Source: Oegoconia quadripuncta (Eukaryota; Arthropoda; Insecta; Lepidoptera; Autostichidae). Taken from it: DNA of 64,000 nt. Positions 33,401 through 40,139 of this stretch are shown in pieces. The stretch is from positions 16,618,865 through 16,682,864 of the forward strand of contig OX438750.1 in assembly GCA_949316235.1 (NCBI GenBank), in the 5' to 3' direction. Position 1 is the first letter of the stretch, and every line of letters begins with the position of its first letter. A program made the translations under genes and the position numbers. The notes below the pieces were generated by a model. It searched no databases. It saw nothing but the letters and a program-made list of their open reading frames with translations, and had not been told where the DNA came from.

Positions 33401-34119
33401 TTCAGTTTGACGTTCTGAGCCTGGCAAAGACTTTTTTCTTAATATCTAAATTAAGGTACCTAGTTAATGTGTATTCCAATAATATAGCCCCTATTGCCGA
33501 ACTAGGTTGAAAAACCTGTCTTCGAACATACCTACAGTACTCTTCCCCATTAATCCTCAATGCCACAGATACCTCCGCGATGTACATTTATTGGTGTCCT
33601 TTTGTAATTTTGCTTTATGGTATTTGTTTGTTTGTTTGTAAACGCTTTATTGTACAAAAAGGCAATACATTAATTTTGCATTGATACATAAATTGAGTAC
33701 AACGGCGGACTTATCTCAAAGTTATTTTTGTATTTTTGAGTTAATCGTGCGCAACGCTTTGTGGTTGTTTTTTCAACACTAATATCGCGTTGTGGATGAT
33801 GGAGAGGCTAGAACGCTGTGTGTTTTTCGCTCAATAAGCGTTTTGATTGTTTGACCATGGCATTGCGCTTAACAATTGATATACAAAGATGTGCGCAAAC
33901 CACCGCTAATTTTTTTTATTTTATTTTCAGCAACCATTCCCGGCGCTGCATGACCTGAAGCTGGGCGGCATACTCTACTTGATCGGCGTGTTTTTCTTCA
34001 AGTCCGACGGACGCATCCCATTCGCGCATGCGATATGGCACATATTTGTAGCCCTGGCCGCCACCGTGCATTACCTGGCCATTCTGCGCAACCTCTTCCC
34101 AGAACTAAAATCTCAATGA
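3470..34119 (+). CDS. MMD: Monocyte-to-macrophage differentiation factor-like PAQR protein (PAQR11 group), 4 coding exons, about 231 aa
   Basis: Proposed coding exons are 3470-3532, 13874-14064, 15754-16006 and 33931-34119; all introns are GT-AG and the phases agree (0, 2, 0). The product is a seven-helix PAQR/hemolysin III-type membrane protein. Exon 1 gives MRSVKWMNEKASSNK and exon 2 begins VENVANVCTHAV. The family signatures are visible: ExxxNxxxH (ENVANVCTH), SxxxH (STTFH), CDRAMIYIF, FHERYK, FFKSDGRIPFAHAIWH with HxxxH, and a short C-terminus ending ELKSQ. The human homologue is about 238 aa, so this set looks complete. The start at 3470 matches the homologous N-terminus; the frame is open upstream to 3368, so an earlier ATG or a 5' exon remains possible. 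PAQR11 proteins sit in Golgi or internal membranes; their biochemical role is not settled. Introns are 10.3, 1.7 and 17.9 kb. Confidence 0.92.
3640..3775 (+). repeat. LINE ORF2 C-terminal tail (CR1/Jockey-like), fragment
   Basis: Broken reading frames spell DIRNLP and KQKLIKKAYYKISDYLDD, the typical end of a CR1/Jockey-like reverse-transcriptase frame. Closely similar copies occur at 21561-21650, 46555-46615 and, more diverged, 32430-32565. The fragment lies just inside MMD intron 1. Confidence 0.6.
3797..4042 (+). repeat. tRNA-headed SINE, plus orientation
   Basis: The head carries an A box (TGGTGTAGTGG) and a perfect B box (GGTTCGAATCC at about 3850), both internal RNA polymerase III promoter elements. 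The body ends in a (TTA)n-like tail at 4015-4040. Other copies in this window: 7666-8051 (plus), 19897-20152 and 21108-21335 (minus), and 55510-55672 (plus, truncated). Having several copies with the same body argues against a functional tRNA gene. Confidence 0.8.
4043..6498. other. MMD intron 1, mostly unassigned AT-rich DNA
   Basis: No coding exon was found. A short 'catcatcatatcagtcagag' LINE 3'-end relic (4758-4830) and a block at 5930-6190 ending 'ttgacagacggacagac', a phrase common in lepidopteran interspersed repeats, are recognisable. The segment 6340-6450 (gaccgattttgaagtgcagg, gtgtcgttcgattcgtct) belongs to the foldback family at 10184-10635. Confidence 0.5.
6499..6645. mobile_element. 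Small foldback MITE, about 147 bp
   Basis: Two arms of about 45 bp are near-perfect reverse complements. The left reads gtcgattcggatgtacacca and the right ends tggtgtacatccgaatcgac; the spacer is about 45 bp and contains gtactgtttc. The left arm has a 3-base insertion next to its outer end. It sits in MMD intron 1 and has no coding capacity. Confidence 0.75.
7666..8051 (+). repeat. Two head-to-tail SINE copies (7666-7829 and 7830-8051)
   Basis: The first copy has the A-box region (TTGGTTTAGTGGTTA) and a mutated B box. It breaks at about 7829, where a second copy begins inside its own B box (GGTTGAATCCC) and runs on to the acaagcctatagttgct / ggaactagatgg body and a TTATT tail. Same family as 3797-4042. 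Confidence 0.7.
8060..8420. repeat. Interspersed lepidopteran repeat (aaaaaaccggacaagtgcga family)
   Basis: The start 'aaaaaaccggacaagtgcga' and the later 'acagacaaaaaacgaacgaa' belong to a repeat I know as very common in moth and butterfly genomes. No frame is preserved. Class (LINE 3' end or non-autonomous element) cannot be decided here. Confidence 0.5.
8421..10183. other. MMD intron 1, unassigned
   Basis: No exon was recognised. Around 9040-9170 there is a decayed LINE 3'-end-like stretch (cacttctccactattggaca). Short open frames here have neither splice context nor recognisable domains. Confidence 0.4.
10184..10635. mobile_element. Foldback DNA element with long arms, about 452 bp
   Basis: The outer ends agggtgc(t/a)tttacagtgc are inverted copies, and the inverted similarity continues for roughly 200 bp per arm with gaps. 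Inner markers are the pair ggcaacgtcgccttt / aaaggcgacgttgcc and the pair gaccgatttt-type / cattgcatttcaaaatcggt. The centre holds aacaacatacgttgt. Half-copies or relatives lie at 6340-6450, 20200-20620 and 57800-58030. It is non-coding, so it is presumably mobilised in trans. Confidence 0.75.
11330..11725 (+). repeat. Composite SINE/LINE-tail repeat
   Basis: A tRNA-like head with B-box match GGGTTCGATTCCC (about 11371-11383) precedes the body 'gaaggaaaacatcgtgagga', then 'cagcgtggtggactatggcc'. That body is a very widespread lepidopteran 3'-end sequence. The open frames across it are accidental. Confidence 0.6.
11726..13873. other. MMD intron 1 distal part, AT-rich, unassigned
   Basis: No coding was recognised. 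At 13360-13460 a 'acgctttattgtttaaataa' block resembles the repeat at 33605-33715 (aacgctttattgtacaaaaa). The sequence up to the tag acceptor at 13871-13873 is otherwise unique by eye. Confidence 0.4.
14065..15753. other. MMD intron 2
   Basis: The intron starts gtgagtag and ends ttttccag. A short inverted repeat, cgccgcacagcgag (15588-15601) against ctcgctgtgtggcg (15637-15650), has imperfect 14-bp arms and a 35-bp loop, and may be a MITE remnant. Nothing else was recognised. Confidence 0.5.
16007..17758. other. MMD intron 3, proximal part, with a LINE tail at 16935-17090
   Basis: The part 16935-17090 is a decayed plus-strand copy of the RTE-like LINE C-terminus also seen at 46040-46315 and 61905-62125 (its ggtggac, ggatgcgggcagcgcatgat and tgatggacctcttatgataa blocks). 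The remainder is AT-rich and unassigned. Confidence 0.45.
17761..19878 (-). mobile_element. Rosa-like Tc1/mariner DNA transposon, 2,118 bp, apparently complete
   Basis: The element is flanked by TA on both sides (17759-17760 and 19879-19880). Its long TIRs, 17761-18026 and 19611-19878, are about 97% identical by eye and begin CAGG(A/G)CGTCCCAAAG. One uninterrupted transposase frame lies between them. Intact TA duplication, near-identical TIRs and an open frame suggest a recent insertion. Each TIR contains GGTTCGATTCCCAGC, a match to the tRNA B box. A SINE in minus orientation begins 18 bp to its right. It sits in MMD intron 3. Confidence 0.9.
18105..19166 (-). CDS. Rosa-like Tc1/mariner transposase, 353 aa, intact
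   Basis: The protein should bind the TIRs and catalyse cut-and-paste transposition at TA. Residues 1-60 form a helix-turn-helix region, and a second one lies at about 70-115 (VSKSKIHRVLKKHG). The catalytic acidic triad appears as D156 (WTDES), D246 (FQQDGAPAH) and D287 (SPDLTPLD), with 40 residues between the last two. This is close to the DD41D spacing of rosa (Visitor) elements and unlike the 34 of mariner. The WPARSPDLTPLDFFFWGY block is typical of that clade. No internal stop or frameshift is present and the length is normal for the family. The ATG at 19166 gives the expected N-terminus; activity is inferred only. Confidence 0.92.
   Translation of the reverse strand: MAYQVSFDLMEAYFLNDKDISRSLRWYGVKYPDRQIPSRKVLKRLVNNLKTLGRFDKRPREPQQENHTINDEELGILIYFSAFPKASVREGEHEIGVSKSKIHRVLKKHGFKSYVEGRLVQKLLPGDTERRKNFCLDIQARLLEDPNFLDNIIWTDESNFSNNGMYNRNNNRIWSKENPLRVTETNNQVRFSLNCWCGLLKNRVFLIHFYQGTLNTEKYLGILQILRDKIRNHSAAEQENLIFQQDGAPAHNSRRAADFLNECFPTWIGTNGPIRWPARSPDLTPLDFFFWGYVKDMLYKKRYENVGELQTELCHITSSVHHKMIRKSTGSGLIKRLAICVRQEGSHFEHLIN
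19897..20152 (-). repeat. tRNA-headed SINE, minus orientation
   Basis: Read on the minus strand, it has an A box (TTGGTGTAGTGGTT), a B box (GGTTCGAATCCC) at 20080-20095 and the shared body, including ggtatccataatacaagcct and ggaactagattgcgctgtgt. It stops 18 bp from the right end of the rosa-like element. Confidence 0.8.
20200..20640. repeat. Half-copy of the foldback family plus adjacent repeat
   Basis: The stretch 20450-20615 matches the right arm of the foldback at 10184-10635 (cacattgcacttcaaaatcg, agccgtttaggctacaggag), without a matching left arm. The block 20215-20345 has two similar ctctagtgcg(t/g) boxes. The next stretch, 20640-20720, reads on the minus strand as a diverged tRNA-like head (GGGTTCCATTCCCGG). 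Confidence 0.5.
21108..21335 (-). repeat. tRNA-headed SINE, minus orientation, diverged
   Basis: It has the same body as the other copies (the cacaaatacatg and gtgtccgtattcatcataca blocks). On the minus strand the B box reads GGGTCGAACCCC and the A box is eroded (TTAGCGTAGTGGTT). Confidence 0.7.
21561..21650 (+). repeat. LINE ORF2 C-terminal tail fragment (CR1/Jockey-like)
   Basis: The sequence is nearly identical to 3675-3765 (aagatactttaaaacagaaa, ttattaagaaagcatattat) and encodes the KKAYYKISDYF tail. Confidence 0.6.
21868..22641 (+). repeat. 'aaccgacttcaaaaaaggag' repeat cluster containing two 242-bp tandem units
   Basis: Copies of the cgacttcaaaaaaggaggag motif start at about 21870, 22322 and 22565. 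From 22158 to 22641 the sequence is a head-to-tail duplication with a 242-bp period (units 22158-22399 and 22400-22641). The units share tcgaagatcatcaggtcgag and cctgtaggagcgagaaggtt and are about 95% identical by eye. The motif is a hallmark of lepidopteran non-autonomous repeats, and another copy is at 25262. Confidence 0.8.
22674..22928 (-). pseudogene. Charged repeat-type peptide fragment, possibly a Helitron-associated ORF remnant, 84 codons
   Basis: The minus-strand frame is rich in Arg/Glu/Lys and has a repeated pattern (ETETERVLRLEKNAS, then SQEARRVRLVVMKD). It resembles the R/E-rich N-terminal stretches that precede Helitron-encoded proteins in many insect genomes, but no catalytic domain is attached. 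It has no splice context with MMD. Function and family are uncertain. Confidence 0.35.
23117..23598. mobile_element. Non-autonomous DNA element with 19-bp perfect TIRs and a nested GC-rich hairpin
   Basis: The outer arms attactaagtgagcgactg (23117-23135) and cagtcgctcacttagtaat (23580-23598) are perfect reverse complements. Inside, cgaagggtatggc (about 23193) pairs with gccatacccttcg (about 23340). The CpG-rich stem region between them contains gcgagcgaagcgagc-like blocks and two copies of taggttaggttcgaagggt. No frame is preserved. Confidence 0.6.
23680..24845 (-). mobile_element. Cecropia-type mariner element, decayed, with TIRs
   Basis: The TIRs contain the shared core TACCTATGAAATTGCCGTT at about 23690-23708 and, inverted, at about 24815-24834; their outer few bases differ. 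TA precedes the left end at 23678. The element is about 1.17 kb, slightly shorter than a full mariner, and encloses the broken transposase described separately. Confidence 0.8.
23757..24708 (-). pseudogene. Mariner transposase pseudogene (cecropia subfamily, SETMAR-like)
   Basis: Two frames cover most of a mariner transposase. The N-terminal part (24331-24708) has the DNA-binding helices and the linker ending WVPHELNDRQ. The C-terminal part (23757-24188) has LLHDNARPHTAQ and PPYSPDLAPTDYYFF, giving the second and third Asp of a DD34D site and ending WQRCIDCMGDYFD. The first Asp lies in the gap as VTCDEK, followed by Leu where Trp is usual. At least one frameshift and a stop separate the parts (about 24190-24330), and the N-terminal ~20 residues are missing. 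It cannot make a functional enzyme. Confidence 0.88.
24898..25577. mobile_element. Large near-perfect inverted repeat: 255-bp arms around a 171-bp spacer
   Basis: The left arm 24898-25151 and right arm 25323-25577 are reverse complements with very few mismatches (by eye more than 97%). The outer ends read ttaaaaaaaacgacttcaaa, and the inner boundaries end at aatacacaatc / gattgtgtatt. Just inside the right part of the spacer is another cgacttcaaaaaaggagg-type motif (25262-25290). There is no coding capacity. It looks like a foldback element or a recent inverted duplication of one. Confidence 0.88.
25670..25995 (+). repeat. Interspersed repeat with ggtagggtattttgaaatgt motif
   Basis: The portion 25880-25980 (tagggtattttgaaatgtcc, then gcatgattagcctgccacca) is shared with 48600-48650 (ggggtagggcattttaaatg, gcatggctagctaccacc). 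Open frames in both strands here are incidental. Confidence 0.45.
26504..26617 (+). pseudogene. LINE ORF2 C-terminal fragment (GNAACLLGTMP end)
   Basis: An open 37-codon segment runs from GGFLAQRISLAIQ through GNAACLLGTMPPRGDALDG to FYL and a stop. This is the familiar last segment of a lepidopteran LINE reverse-transcriptase frame. The upstream part is absent, so it is a 5'-truncated insertion in MMD intron 3. Confidence 0.6.
26922..27330 (-). pseudogene. Helitron remnant: PIF1-like helicase C-terminal motifs and a CTAG 3' end
   Basis: On the minus strand a decayed frame contains MCNGTRLK and, after a frameshift, FYAITMNKAQGQTLSVAD; these are the CNGTR and NKxQGQT motifs of PIF1/Helitron helicases. 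Farther along the same strand the sequence ends with gtcgcgggcacagctag at 26922, followed by T. CTAG then T is the usual Helitron 3' terminus and insertion context. At least one frameshift is present and the rest of the Rep/helicase is missing. Confidence 0.6.
27335..27500 (-). repeat. RTE-like LINE 3' end, minus orientation, diverged
   Basis: The 'catcatcatcatatcaacaa' start and the 'gcttgccggtgcgtggtctc' block match the layout of the better preserved copy at 46070-46315. No open frame remains. Confidence 0.5.
27501..31698. other. MMD intron 3, middle part, mostly unassigned
   Basis: Recognisable pieces are: 27735-27835, a block shared with 48716-48805 (ttccgggtcagtaggtacgc, tcaagttctaaccca); 28200-28300, a diverged tRNA-like head; 28850-28990, a block repeated from 7430-7555 (attaaatatctatattat, agcaagctacc); and 29520-29660, a GC-richer stretch with no recognised frame. 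No exon of any gene was found. Confidence 0.4.
31699..32291. mobile_element. Non-autonomous Tc1/mariner-type element, 593 bp, with internal hairpin
   Basis: The ends are CAGGGTGGACA inverted at both sides and flanked by TA (31697-31698 and 32292-32293). TIR similarity extends about 50 bp (the acgtgatttc / ggaaatcact and caaaactacaaa / tttgtagttt blocks). At 32164-32220 a near-perfect hairpin has 27-28-bp arms and a two-base loop (ttggaacagttgg ... ccaactgttccaa). No transposase frame is present. Confidence 0.8.
32430..32565 (+). repeat. LINE ORF2 C-terminal tail, diverged
   Basis: Plus-strand frames spell VPMDIRNLPVNKFK and later LCKKGYSTFQ, the same tail class as 3640-3775 but more diverged and with a small internal duplication of the NKFxLNKF segment. 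Confidence 0.55.
32566..33930. other. MMD intron 3, distal part
   Basis: It contains tRNA-like SINE relics near 32990-33070 (minus) and 33330-33400 (plus, GGGTTCGTTCCC), plus a 'gtttgtttgtttgtaaacgc' low-complexity repeat at 33620-33720. It ends in ttattttcag, the acceptor of MMD exon 4 at 33931. Confidence 0.45.
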
Positions 34120-37100
34120 AGACTGCCCGATTAACCTATTGAATCTCATTTAGTAAAACTCTCTAGATATTTTTGTATCCAAATGATTGAATAATTCACT
34201 CGGCCGGTCGCGACGTGGCAGATGTCAATTGAGTCTTTATACAGCAATTGGAGTCGGCGGGTCAGCGCAGGACATGCCTCTTGTAACCTAATCACTGGCA
34301 TTCAATAATAGCTCGGCGAGGTATATAATATGTTGACATTCCCAAGTATTAAATAAACTTGAAATAGTTCGACTTGTCACACAATATCCACTGCTAAATT
34401 TAACGTGAAGTAACCCAATTATCCAATTACTAATTTAAAACATTTAGCGTAATTGTTTTCGATCCGTAATTGTATTATTGGAAGGTACTTAATCGGTGTA
34501 TCTATTATACGTTTTAGTTATAATCTATAATTGTTGCGGTACATGTTACCTAGTATAAGGCGGAATAATCCAATTTAATTGTTGTATAAAGTATGTAGAT
34601 TTGCTGGTTAATATATGGATAGCAGGTTGTTTATTGTTGACCGAAGGGTAACAAAGTCTTTGAATGAACTTTTGCATTTAAAGTGCACTTGGAGCCTCAC
34701 ATAGGAGAATCGTTATACAATGTATCCATATGTTACCTTACCAGTATAAATGTATAGCAAAGTATAAAATGCTAGCCTTCGGTAACAGCATAGACCGCGT
34801 TCGGCCATACCATACAAACAAAGATCTAAATGTGTAGGTATATAATTATTTTGTAAAATATTGTTGAATCTTATGTACTATTGTTGTAGTTAGTGTTTGT
34901 AGTCGTATTTCAGAATCTCGAGACCAATCCAACCCTTTTTTAGAGAATTTAATGTGTACGTATTAGAGTTTTTAGAAACGTTTATATAAGTATACTTATA
35001 TGAATCCAGTTTTTTCAGCGAAATGTTTTATACACCTCAATGTGAATTTTCCTTAGATATATATTTTAGTGTACCTATCTACCTATAGATCTACGTAGGT
35101 ACTACCTTGTCAATCAAACCGGATTTTTAAATGTAACCTTTTCAAGAGTTTTTAAATTTATTCTTTCATTTGCTTGTTAGTTCCAATTTAGTGGTGTTAA
35201 GGTTTTGCTCAATGATCCGTGTTGGACTGGTGTTTTGCTACCCTTCCAAAGTGAAATACTTGCCTTACTAAATCTCAAAAGATCTTAGTCACGAAATTAC
35301 ATAGGTGTTCCTTTATCGTTCCTATCATATTTTTACTGAGTAGTAAAAAGGGAATCGATTATATAATTTAAACTTTATTCTCATTGCAATAAGCAGCTTT
35401 AGTTTTTATTTATAGTTTGTAAGTTAATTTGTGAGATTTTGCGTTGTCCTTTCTTTTTTTTTTGTTTATTCTATTTATTTTATTACAGATACCTACGACG
35501 AGCGTTGTAGTCGATATCTGAATGATTACGCCATTGCTCTTTGTTCCACGGCTAGGTCGGGTTGCGATAGTAAAACAAACGAGACTGTTTTCAAACTGGG
35601 CCAAATAAGTGTCACTCAGTGTTTGACCTCGGATGCTTAGCACTTGGACAATGAACATAAAACTGTAATAGCATCTCACCTTTACCCTTTAACCTATTTG
35701 CGGGCAATGTATCTATTGTGTCACTGGATATCGGCCAAAGATTAGTACAACTTAAGTACTGCGATATTCTACAACTACAACATTTTCAAATGCGAATTCT
35801 GACGGGTTAAATTCGATTTAACACGTTCACAGTTCAATGTAGGTATAAGAGACACCACAAACAAGCGCCACAAGTCCCGTATTCTATGTACGGGATGGGA
35901 CACAACGATCGACTATCCTTTAAAAATCTAATTCCTTTGCCTGTGGTATCTAATTTCTAAAAGTGGTATCAAGGAACTATGTCAAGATTTTTTATCGTTC
36001 TCAAATTATAGTTAACTAAAGTGTATCTCATTAATTTTGGCGAAGTTCAACCCTATCAGGTGACCAGGTCAATGACACTTGATAGGGATCAAATTATATA
36101 CTAATGTTTCTAGACCTCGCTCGTTTTTTGATCTTCTTGCGATTTGTTATTACAATGGCAAAACCAGACACGTAGGTACGTTGCTTGTACAACCTACAAT
36201 CATGCGTGTGAGTTAAGGATGACATTGAAAAATGATTTGTGTTGATAAAAATTTATGTCGCAAACTGCTACAAATATGGGGCAAATATTTATTATGATGA
36301 TGATTAATGACAGAGAGACCTATAAGTATCATTATTTATTTATTACAACAAGTATTATTGACTATTTCAACATGTACATATAGAGATTGAAAAAGGTAAT
36401 GCGGGATTTAAAATATATTGCATGGGAACTGTGAACGTATTAATATACGTCGAAAATTGTACGTATGGGGTTTAAATTTTTATTTCCATATTTTTTAGAG
36501 TAGCGAATACTACTTTTTTTGAGTTATAAGCGAAATATGCGTCCCTCAACCCCTTGATCCGTTTTGCTTTTCCTCGATTTTAAATTATACTTGATAACTT
36601 TTTATTCACCAATGAAAATTTTGTATAGTTGTTCAGACTACTGAACAACTTTCACATGGGACCAACTCGGAAAAAAACAGCTGTTTCATATAAGTATTTC
36701 AGTTGTGTGGGTATTGAAGTTTTGTGTGAAACACTTGATTTTTTTTCTCAATTTCAGAGTTGGCCTTAGTGAAAGTTGGCGAATAAAAAATCACCAAGTA
36801 TTTCAAGTGTGCTTGTACCTATAGTTAATTTGAAGTGCTTGATGCTTTAAACTGATGAAATGAGACATATTTTTTTTTACATTTCTAGTCATGATTTGCT
36901 ACAAACATTCGCAAATTGGTGATCATTAAACAAATGAACTTTATTTAAATAAAATGTAATTCGTTTGAAAGTATTGTAATTTCAATAGAAAATATTGAAT
37001 GTAAATGCCGGTTAGTCAAGGTTGTCACAGGGTAATTTGGTATGATATGTGATTGCACAAAATTTCATGAAATTATTGTTATTTTAAAATGTTACCATTA

Positions 37101-39130
37101 GTTGGTAATAATTCTTTGTGTTTATTATCTTAATATGATCAATAATTGTTTGTTTTTTTTTTGACGAGATTACTGCGGAAGTAATTTTGTTCGGTAGATT
37201 TTATTTATTTTAGGTAAAAATTACCTGTTAAGAAAATTTTATCACAAGAATCAACTCTTTTAAACTGTCTCTAAGAGTGCAAAATATATTTTTAAAAAGG
37301 CAAGGGGTAGAATATGATTCCGATCAAATTTTATTTAATTAATGGGGTATGGTTGGGGTCCTTTAGTGTAAATTTCACAAACATGTATCCTTTACTATAA
37401 TATAAATGTGTAATTTTTTAAATATACCTATCAATTAGTATAAATCGTATCAACTGTTTGATGGATTGGGGTTAACATAATATTCTAAACCGACATTGTA
37501 TTTGTCTTCCATTTTGATTTTTTAAACAAATTATGTCAATACGATAATGAATTCATTCAGATTTGTATTCATTCATTATCCAATACATCTTTGTTATCAT
37601 TAATTGATGAGAATCGGATTAACATCCTGTAATTTTCCTGTAAATTTCATAAGTATTCAGTTTTCATAATAATTGTCAAAAATTAGTTAAAGCGAAAATA
37701 ATTGCTGCCCCCCTTAGGAAATAAAATATTATAGGTATCTATTGTGTATATTTTTTATATTGTAGATGCACTATCGCATAAATTCTAACCTGAAATATAC
37801 ATTTTTAAATCTAGCAGCAACCACGATGTGTGGACATCAACTACGAGATTCACAGCGGTTGTCGTTATAATATTGTTTTAGTATGTGTTACACTATCACC
37901 CATTAGTAGTCATCACTATTTCCATCGGCAACGATCAGCATATTTCGATAACGCGAACCAGATTGCGTAAACCGTAGAGATGGGTGAGCGAGCGTCAAAA
38001 CCGCTGGTTGCTGTTGAGTTCAGCAGATTACTTACGTAAAAATTGCTACTGGTTCCTAAATTATTGTATTTACAAAATTATTCATACCTTAGGTTCTGGC
38101 CCCAAATCTTACCTTAGTATGTCACTTTAAGACCAGCCATTCTGGGGGGCTACCATCCTATTATGTCTATGCAGTTTACTGTTAGACTGAGATGCAATTA
38201 TGCGTTTATGTACAGGATTATATCAATTTTCATTAAACTAAGCAGCATTTCAATCAGGATGGCTGGTTAAGGCTCGTATTTACGTTTGCCGATCGTAATT
38301 GCGACATGTTTTTATACAATTACGAATCAAATGTTCAATGCGAGCAAATACTAGTAAAATTGTAGCATTTTTACATAAATAACCAACTCAACATTTTACA
38401 GTAAGACGCAAGATTGAATTGACTTAAAATAGAATCCAATATATTAGTAGCTTCCTTACATACTTCTAATTCTAACAATTTATCATCGTATACTGTCCCA
38501 ACATAAAACTCAGTATTAGTAGCAAATAGATCCAATCCATATAGCTTTACAGGGAATTTGCTAAACTTCAGAATTTCCCACGTATTGTGTTTGGATCTTA
38601 TTTATTCCTGTCTAGGTTCCTGATCGTAATATTAAGGTATTACCAGAATTGTAACATTATTAAAAGTTAGATATATTATATGAATGTGTATTAGTCAAAA
38701 TAGCCAAATGTATTCAACGAGATTTTCACACAACCGTTTCGAAGAGAGTTCTGTTCAACATTTAATTAAGATTTATAACACTTTAGGTACTTACGTAAGA
38801 AAGATTATTAAATATTCAGTGCCGTAGAGTCCGCCATCGTACTTTTGTAAAGCAACATTACCTATTCTCGGAACAATTGGAGCGTTTGTGTGAAAACGAT
38901 CGATATTCTGTGTATGGTGTTAATGTTAGTTGCTAAGATCAACCTGCATCAAATGAAATCCAATTATTCATTATTAAAACTTAATGCCCGCCCGGTGATT
39001 GTGCTATGTTAAAACGTATCTAGCAGGTAATGATATGTTAATACACGAATGTTACCTTTGTTAATGGACCCTGGTATAGTTTTGTAGATGTTTTTGAGAA
39101 TTCAATAAAAAAAATTTACAATCCACTCAT
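34120..39130 (+). other. Candidate long 3' UTR of MMD, repeat-poor AT-rich tract
   Basis: After the MMD stop (TGA 34117-34119) about 5 kb lacks the SINE, LINE and MITE motifs that crowd the introns. AATAAA motifs occur at 34351 (early) and near 39102 (ttcaataaaaaaaatttaca); the latter lies just before repeat-like sequence resumes. This would fit short and long 3' UTR forms, but no transcript evidence is available. Confidence 0.35.
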
Positions 39131-40139
39131 ATTTTATTTCTTGTACATACATTAGAAGTGTAAAGCAGCAATCAATAGCAGCTAATAACTAGGTACTCAT
39201 TACTTATTATGTAAGTATAACTGAACAATAAATATCATTATTTCATCAGCCACAGAAAATCCACTGCTGAACATCCACCTCCTCCCCTACCATCATTCAT
39301 ACTAATATTATAAATGCAAAAGTAAGCTTGTCTAACTTTTTCTTAATGAAGATTGACTTAATTTTGTCAATATATAAAATTGGTAGGTACCAAATAATAA
39401 TTTCCTAACACTTGCACCCTTAAAAAATTAGTATCAAATATTTTACTAAGGAATCAAACTTGCCTCTAACTCGTGGTCATGAAAGATAAGGTAAAATGGT
39501 ACAGGATAAGGTAAAGGTACATATATATACACAAAGGTATTTAATCATTTCCTTATTACTACTAATGAGTTCATCTCTTTTCTAGTATAATGTTGAAATA
39601 ATTAGGATACCTGGAGAACCTAAAGTAGGTACATACCTAATACATAAAGTACTTAAAATATTGTCTTGGCTAAGTAATGTTATATTCTTTGGATTACGTT
39701 TTAGGATAACTTAACAATAAAGAAAAGGAATACACCTATTCTTTTTTATTATTGTTTAAATTTGCAAATGAAGTCGACCATTTGGTGGCAAATTCAGTAA
39801 TTGTAATTTTTCGGATGAATTAGGTGGTACGTTAAATAAAAGTCCTTAATTTTTACACAAAAAGATGTTGGCTGTGAGTAATTAATTAGACACCTTGTTA
39901 TGTGCTCCAACAATTATTAGCTATTATTTATGCTGCCTTTGCATACTAGACTTGCATAACCGGTCCTTATTCTTTAAAGTAGTTAATTTATAAATAATAT
40001 CAGTCTACAAAAAGCCACTTGTATGCGGTGGACCTTATCCTTATATTAATGAGCACACAAAATTGTGATAGGTAAAAATATACCTTACAATTATACATTA
40101 GTTAGTAAATCCATAAAATAAATAGTTAATAAGTTACAA
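39131..40139. other. Intergenic or RARS1 3' UTR region
   Basis: The phrase 'actaatattataaatgcaaa' at 39300 is a common lepidopteran repeat start. On the minus strand an AATAAA occurs at about 39745-39751 (TTTATT on plus), about 390 bases beyond the synthetase stop, and could end its mRNA. Otherwise unassigned. Confidence 0.4.
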
